Positions 60,560 through 64,000 of a stretch of DNA of 64,000 nt are shown piece by piece (position 1 is the first letter of the stretch; every line of letters begins with the position of its first letter). A program made the position numbers and the translations under genes. The DNA is from Lucinisca nassula (lineage: Eukaryota > Mollusca > Bivalvia > Lucinida > Lucinidae). The DNA lies in the NCBI GenBank assembly GCA_963580285.1, contig OY757011.1, positions 196,867,644-196,931,643 on the forward strand, given 5' to 3'. The notes below the pieces were generated by a model. It was not told the DNA's origin. It searched no databases and worked only from the letters and a program-made list of their open reading frames with translations.

Positions 60560-60775
60560 TTATACAGGAAACCCAAAAACATGTCAATGATAAAAAGAGC
60601 AGGCCCAGGTCAGACGCCCCAAAATGCTGCTTCTAATCAGGGCCTTCATTGTTTGCAAATAGTTCGACAATTTTTAAAATCAATTGCTAAAATCAGCTCA
60701 ACCTAGTACCCCTAAATTTTGAAATGGACATCTCCCATATATGTCGAAGATTCCATCCAGTTAAATACAGCTTAT
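60560..60775. mobile_element. MITE-2 copy, diverged
   Basis: Hairpin core AGCAGGCCCAGGTCAGACG, then AAATTTTGAAATGGAC and AAGATTCCATC, which are the family's left-end words in reverse. Confidence 0.55.
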
Positions 60776-60839
60776 GTTAGAAGCCCCAAGCAAATACCTG
60801 CTGCTGACATGTTTTAGGATTTTTTACAGTAATAAGAAT

Positions 60840-61020
60840 GGGAGGCAATTATTTCCAAAATATCTTTGTCTCCTTTATGAAAAGGGATCTACTCTAAAAG
60901 AAAAGAGATTGCTCCCCAGGGAGCAATTTTTGCCTTTAAAATAAGACCCCTTTTTCAAAGGCACTTGGAATACAGACAAACCCACTTTTCTCTATATGAA
61001 AAGGGGTTTACATGCGTATA
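60840..61020. mobile_element. foldback element, decayed
   Basis: Related to 20270 and 29345: ATCTTTGTCTCC, AAAAGAGATTGCTCCCCAGG and GGAGCAATTTTTGCCTTTAA, then a hairpin of the CCCACTTTTCTC / AAAAGGGGTTTACA type. Confidence 0.55.
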
Positions 61021-61319
61021 TATAGCATACAAGTTAAAGTAATGAAGCCATCAAAAAAGACAGAACTCTAATGTGAATTTATTTATCATGAAGAGACATT
61101 TCACTAATATACCTTCCCTAACACATAGATGTCAAATGTCACCAAAATGGAAACCTAACAAAAGTGAAGACCCAGCTCAGATGCTGCAGATTATGGTGTC
61201 TGATCAATGTCTTCACTGTTTTAAGTACAGGGATTTTCGAATAACTGATAATAAATGAAATAGATCACAAACCCTAAATTGGAAATGAAGCGAACAAAAC
61301 TGTTTTTCTACATGTTTGT
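61021..61319. other. MITE hairpin remnant, no gene
   Basis: GTGAAGACCCAGCTCAGATG and GTGTCTGATCAATGTCTTCA (61160-61216) form the familiar hairpin with decayed arms. Nothing else is recognised. Confidence 0.5.
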
Positions 61320-61555
61320 TTGAATTGAGGTTTAATATCTCCATCAACACTATTTAGGTCATTTTGGAGATGTTGCTTCCAATTCTGTGGGAGTTAACCC
61401 AACATTCAAGTCTTGCCACCCAAACAAACCAAATGGGTTTATATTTTGGGACGGTCCAACTCACACCACTTTGCCTGGGCAAGCTTAGATCCTGTAAGCG
61501 GTTTACCCATGTATGGTCAGTTTCAGCTCTGCATGGAAGCATCATGCAGAAAGGG
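61320..61555 (-). mobile_element. SINE A copy
   Basis: Reverse-strand: GAATTGAGGTTTAATATCTC, TTGCCTGGGCAAGCTTAGAT and CAGCTCTGCATGGAAGCATC. It has internal deletions compared with other copies. Confidence 0.65.
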
Positions 61556-61762
61556 GTATGGAGGGGTGCAGTTTTTGTACTACAATTGTCGTTTGCTTTG
61601 ATATCTGCAGGTTACTTTCGAAGTCATCGTTGCAAACTGTGTGTAAATCAGGGTCCACAGTTTGCCTGTATGCTAAATTATGTTTGAAAAATACAGCAGC
61701 TGACACCAGTTTGAGGGTTAAAAAGTTTGTCAACCACCACCCACTATGAGACGTGCATGCTG

Positions 61763-62068
61763 AGCCCCCACCCATTGGGGCTTGAAGAAATAATTGAGCT
61801 GCATGATGCTTCCACGCAGAGCTGAAACCGACCACACACAAGTACTGGTAAACTGCTTAGATGATCTAAGCGTGCCTAGGCAAAGCGGTGAGTGCAAGTG
61901 GGAACGTCCATGCTTATAAACCCTATTGGTTTCATTGGGCGACAGGGCTTGAAATGTCATTTCATCTCGATGTCGGGGAAAGTCCCACAAAATTGGAAGC
62001 AATGTCTCCAAAATGACCCATACAGTGTTGCTGGGGACGTTAAACCTCAAATCAAACAAAATGCAGAT
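61763..62068 (+). mobile_element. SINE A copy, full length
   Basis: From CCCCCACCCATTGGGGCTTG through GATGCTTCCACGCAGAGCTG and GGTTTCATTGGGCGACAGGG to GGGGACGTTAAACCTCAAAT and a CAAACAAAAT tail. With the inverted copy at 61320 it frames about 200 bp. Confidence 0.8.
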
Positions 62069-62590
62069 CTGTTGCTTTGAGTGCATCCTAAAACACATTA
62101 TTTCCTGTCAAGAAACAAGAAACAGTAGCTCTCACCAGAAAATCTGCTCTGAGTCTATGCCACTCATTTTCTACACTCCTACAGCCAAATATACATTGTG
62201 AATCAATACTTTGGTACTGATATATCAAGTGAACCACTTTGAACTGAACTGCAATAGCTCAAACAAGGATGGCTGGTATACTTTGGCACAAACCCACTCT
62301 TCAGTCCCTAGAGAATTCTTTCAATAGCTCCAGTTATCCATAAATATAGGAATATTTGAGGGATTTATTCCTGATTTTATCTTTTGAAGGAAGGCTGTCT
62401 GTACTTATAAGAATCCCCTCAATGAGGCTATTCTAATGAGTATACACAAAGTACCTTCATTTTACAGAATATCGTAAAGATATCCTTTAGGGATCCCCAT
62501 TATGCCTTATAACCTGGTGCTATCATTTAAACTACTATTATCTTGAACAAATTTTCATTGTCCCAAAGATAAATGAGTTACTGAATTTCA
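62069..62590. other. non-coding, hairpin remnant
   Basis: A tip of the 11533 hairpin family lies at 62407-62447 (TAAGAATCCCCTCAATGAGG, CTATTCTAATGAGT). Nothing else is recognised. Confidence 0.5.
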
Positions 62591-63240
62591 ACTGTATGTA
62601 GCAGTAGTCATTTCATAACATAGGGGTGACAGGTTGAGTTGGTTTTAGACATTCACAAATTTGGCTGACCTTTTTGCAACAAGTGATCCGTAACTACAAT
62701 GTTTGCTAGTGCCTCTTTTTGGATCTTCCTGTATAAAATGGATAAATGCCATCCATTTCTTGTGTTTTCTAGGAGCAGCAATACCCTTTCCTAAGCACAT
62801 GCAACCAATTTAAATCATGAAATACATTAAGAGCAATTAAAACCCAAACTTTGCATTTTCTGGGTAACTGTTTTACACACACGGTCCCCTTCCATTAACA
62901 TAATACATACAACCAGTGTAAACATGTAATATAGTTGAAATTAAAAGCATTAACATTTGCATTGTGGTTTGCATCAAATACCGTTAATCAAAATTATTTA
63001 AAAAGTACCCTTATTAGTTCAGCTGTCAGCTTATTATAATATAAAGGTCAGCTATGAGCTGCCTAGAATCACTCATTTCAGGCTGAGAAGATAATCGATC
63101 ATGGTTTTCCATGATCAATCAAATTTTTGCCTCTGTAGACATAATAAAATCTTATAAGAACTATACTATTGTTTGATCTTATTCTTATACTATTGGTAAG
63201 ATCAAAATAGAGAAAAAGAATACATTTTGTGTTTGCTATA
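62591..63240. other. MITE-2 remnant, then AT-rich sequence
   Basis: 62600-62750 keeps CATAGGGGTGACAGGTTGAG and TTCCTGTATAAAATGGATAA, a decayed MITE-2. 62755-63240 is AT-rich with nothing recognised except a small palindrome near 63092 (GATCATGGTTTTCCATGATC). Confidence 0.5.
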
Positions 63241-63445
63241 TAACCTACAACAGCTTATTTAAAATGTATTTGCAAACAGTGTAGATCTATATCAGATGGC
63301 TCCTGGAGAAGCCATCTGATCAGGATCTACACTGTTTGTCATTCAGTTTGTGAATTTAATGAACATTATATATTAAGTAATCTGATTGGCTTATAGCTGG
63401 TTATTGCGGTGACTTAATTAAAATATTCAGCAGGATAAGGGTTAA
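63240..63445. mobile_element. MITE-1 copy
   Basis: The right end TTCAGCAGGATAAGGGTTAA is intact and the hairpin GATGGCTCCTGGAGAAGCCATC is present, quoted here in two parts as GATGGCTCCTG and GAGAAGCCATC. The left terminus is not clear. Confidence 0.65.
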
Positions 63446-63454
63446 AAATAAGCT

Positions 63455-63535
63455 GATATCTAGTACAGTGCAGATTCTTTCACAAGTGCTGCCCTTCTTG
63501 AATCAACAGAAGGGAGAGAATGACCATACAAAAAC
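63455..63535 (-). mobile_element. SINE B fragment
   Basis: AGTACAGTGCAGATTCTTTC, GCCCTTCTTGAATCAACAGA and GGGAGAGAATGACC match the middle of SINE B. Confidence 0.6.
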
Positions 63536-63599
63536 AAGTATGTAACAATAAATTGATTTCTAAGCCGGAATGTTATGACACAACATACAATGTGTATCT

Positions 63600-64000
63600 T
63601 ATAACAAGAGGGCCCAATGGCCCTATATCGCTCACCTGTGTACCAGAAAATCATTCGTGTAGGAGACCACTTGACATTGCCATATACTAAATATCTAAGC
63701 TCAGGCAAAGCCGTGTCCATGCTTATAAACCCTACTGGTTTCATTGGGCAACAGGGCTTGAGATGTAATTTCATCTCAATGTCGGGTAAAAGTCCCACAA
63801 AATTGGAAGAGACATCTCCAAAATGACCTATACAGTGTTGACGGGGATGTAAAACCTCAAATCAAACAAAATCTGTGCCTTATGGTTTTGGAGAAAAAGA
63901 TTTTTTTTTAAGTTTTTTCCAGTATAAGTCTATAGGAGCTAATGAGCCCTGGGGCTTGGCCAATTTTGACCCAAAGGGCATGGTTGGCAGGATTTATGTA
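63600..64000. mobile_element. start of a tandem-type element, runs off the window
   Basis: Opens with AACAAGAGGGCCCAATGGCC and CTATATCGCTCACCTG, the same kind of terminus as at 1780-1843. A SINE A is inserted at about 63690-63875. The sequence after it (GGTTTTGGAGAAAAAGATTT, GGCTTGGCCAATTTTGACCC) resumes element-like sequence resembling 1-100. Confidence 0.6.
63690..63875 (+). mobile_element. SINE A copy, 5' truncated
   Basis: AGGCAAAGCCGTGTCCATGC, GGTTTCATTGGGCAACAGGG and GTGTTGACGGGGATGTAAAA with a CAAATCAAACAAAA tail. Confidence 0.75.

Overview
The window looks like nuclear DNA of a bivalve mollusc; the species is not identified. The grounds are intron-split animal coding exons, tRNA-derived SINEs, many short TTAA-flanked elements, and long arrays of roughly 92 to 196 bp tandem units packaged in non-autonomous mobile elements, which is typical of bivalve genomes. 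Most of the sequence is repeat; only one host gene could be supported. || Layout. 1-12.8 kb is repeat sequence: a 166-bp satellite-like array at the left edge, further arrays at 2.6-3.6, 7.2-7.8 and 7.9-9.0 kb, and dispersed SINEs and foldback/MITE elements. 12.8-25.3 kb carries five plus-strand, phase-0 exons of a tetraspanin (the large extracellular loop, TM4 and the C-terminal tail), with repeat-filled introns. The loop has eight cysteines, which places it in the TspanC8 group. The exons for TM1 to TM3 were not found. 25.3-37.1 kb is the 3' UTR candidate and more nested repeats. || 37.1-58.0 kb is the most informative part. A tRNA-derived SINE (halves at 37105-37225 and 57828-58047) is split by an LTR-flanked element (37226-57827). 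Its two 237-bp direct repeats are identical, and it has a tRNA-Ser-like primer site, a polypurine tract, a 5-6 bp target duplication and no coding capacity of its own. That element is in turn split by a 16,062-bp Polinton/Maverick (41433-57494) with 1,022-bp inverted repeats and a 6-bp ATATAT target duplication. || The Polinton encodes a protein-primed family B DNA polymerase, a retrovirus-like DDE integrase, an FtsK/HerA-type packaging ATPase, a double-jelly-roll major capsid protein, a candidate minor capsid protein broken by a frameshift, a fibre-like coiled-coil protein, several small membrane proteins and a zinc-ribbon protein. Polymerase and integrase would copy and insert the element; the capsid, ATPase and membrane proteins form a virion module. 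The adenovirus-type cysteine protease usual in Polintons was not found. Both inverted repeats carry an identical tRNA-like segment with Pol III A and B boxes. || 58.0-64 kb returns to host repeats with no recognisable gene. Names such as SINE A-D and MITE-1 to MITE-7 are working labels used only in this annotation.
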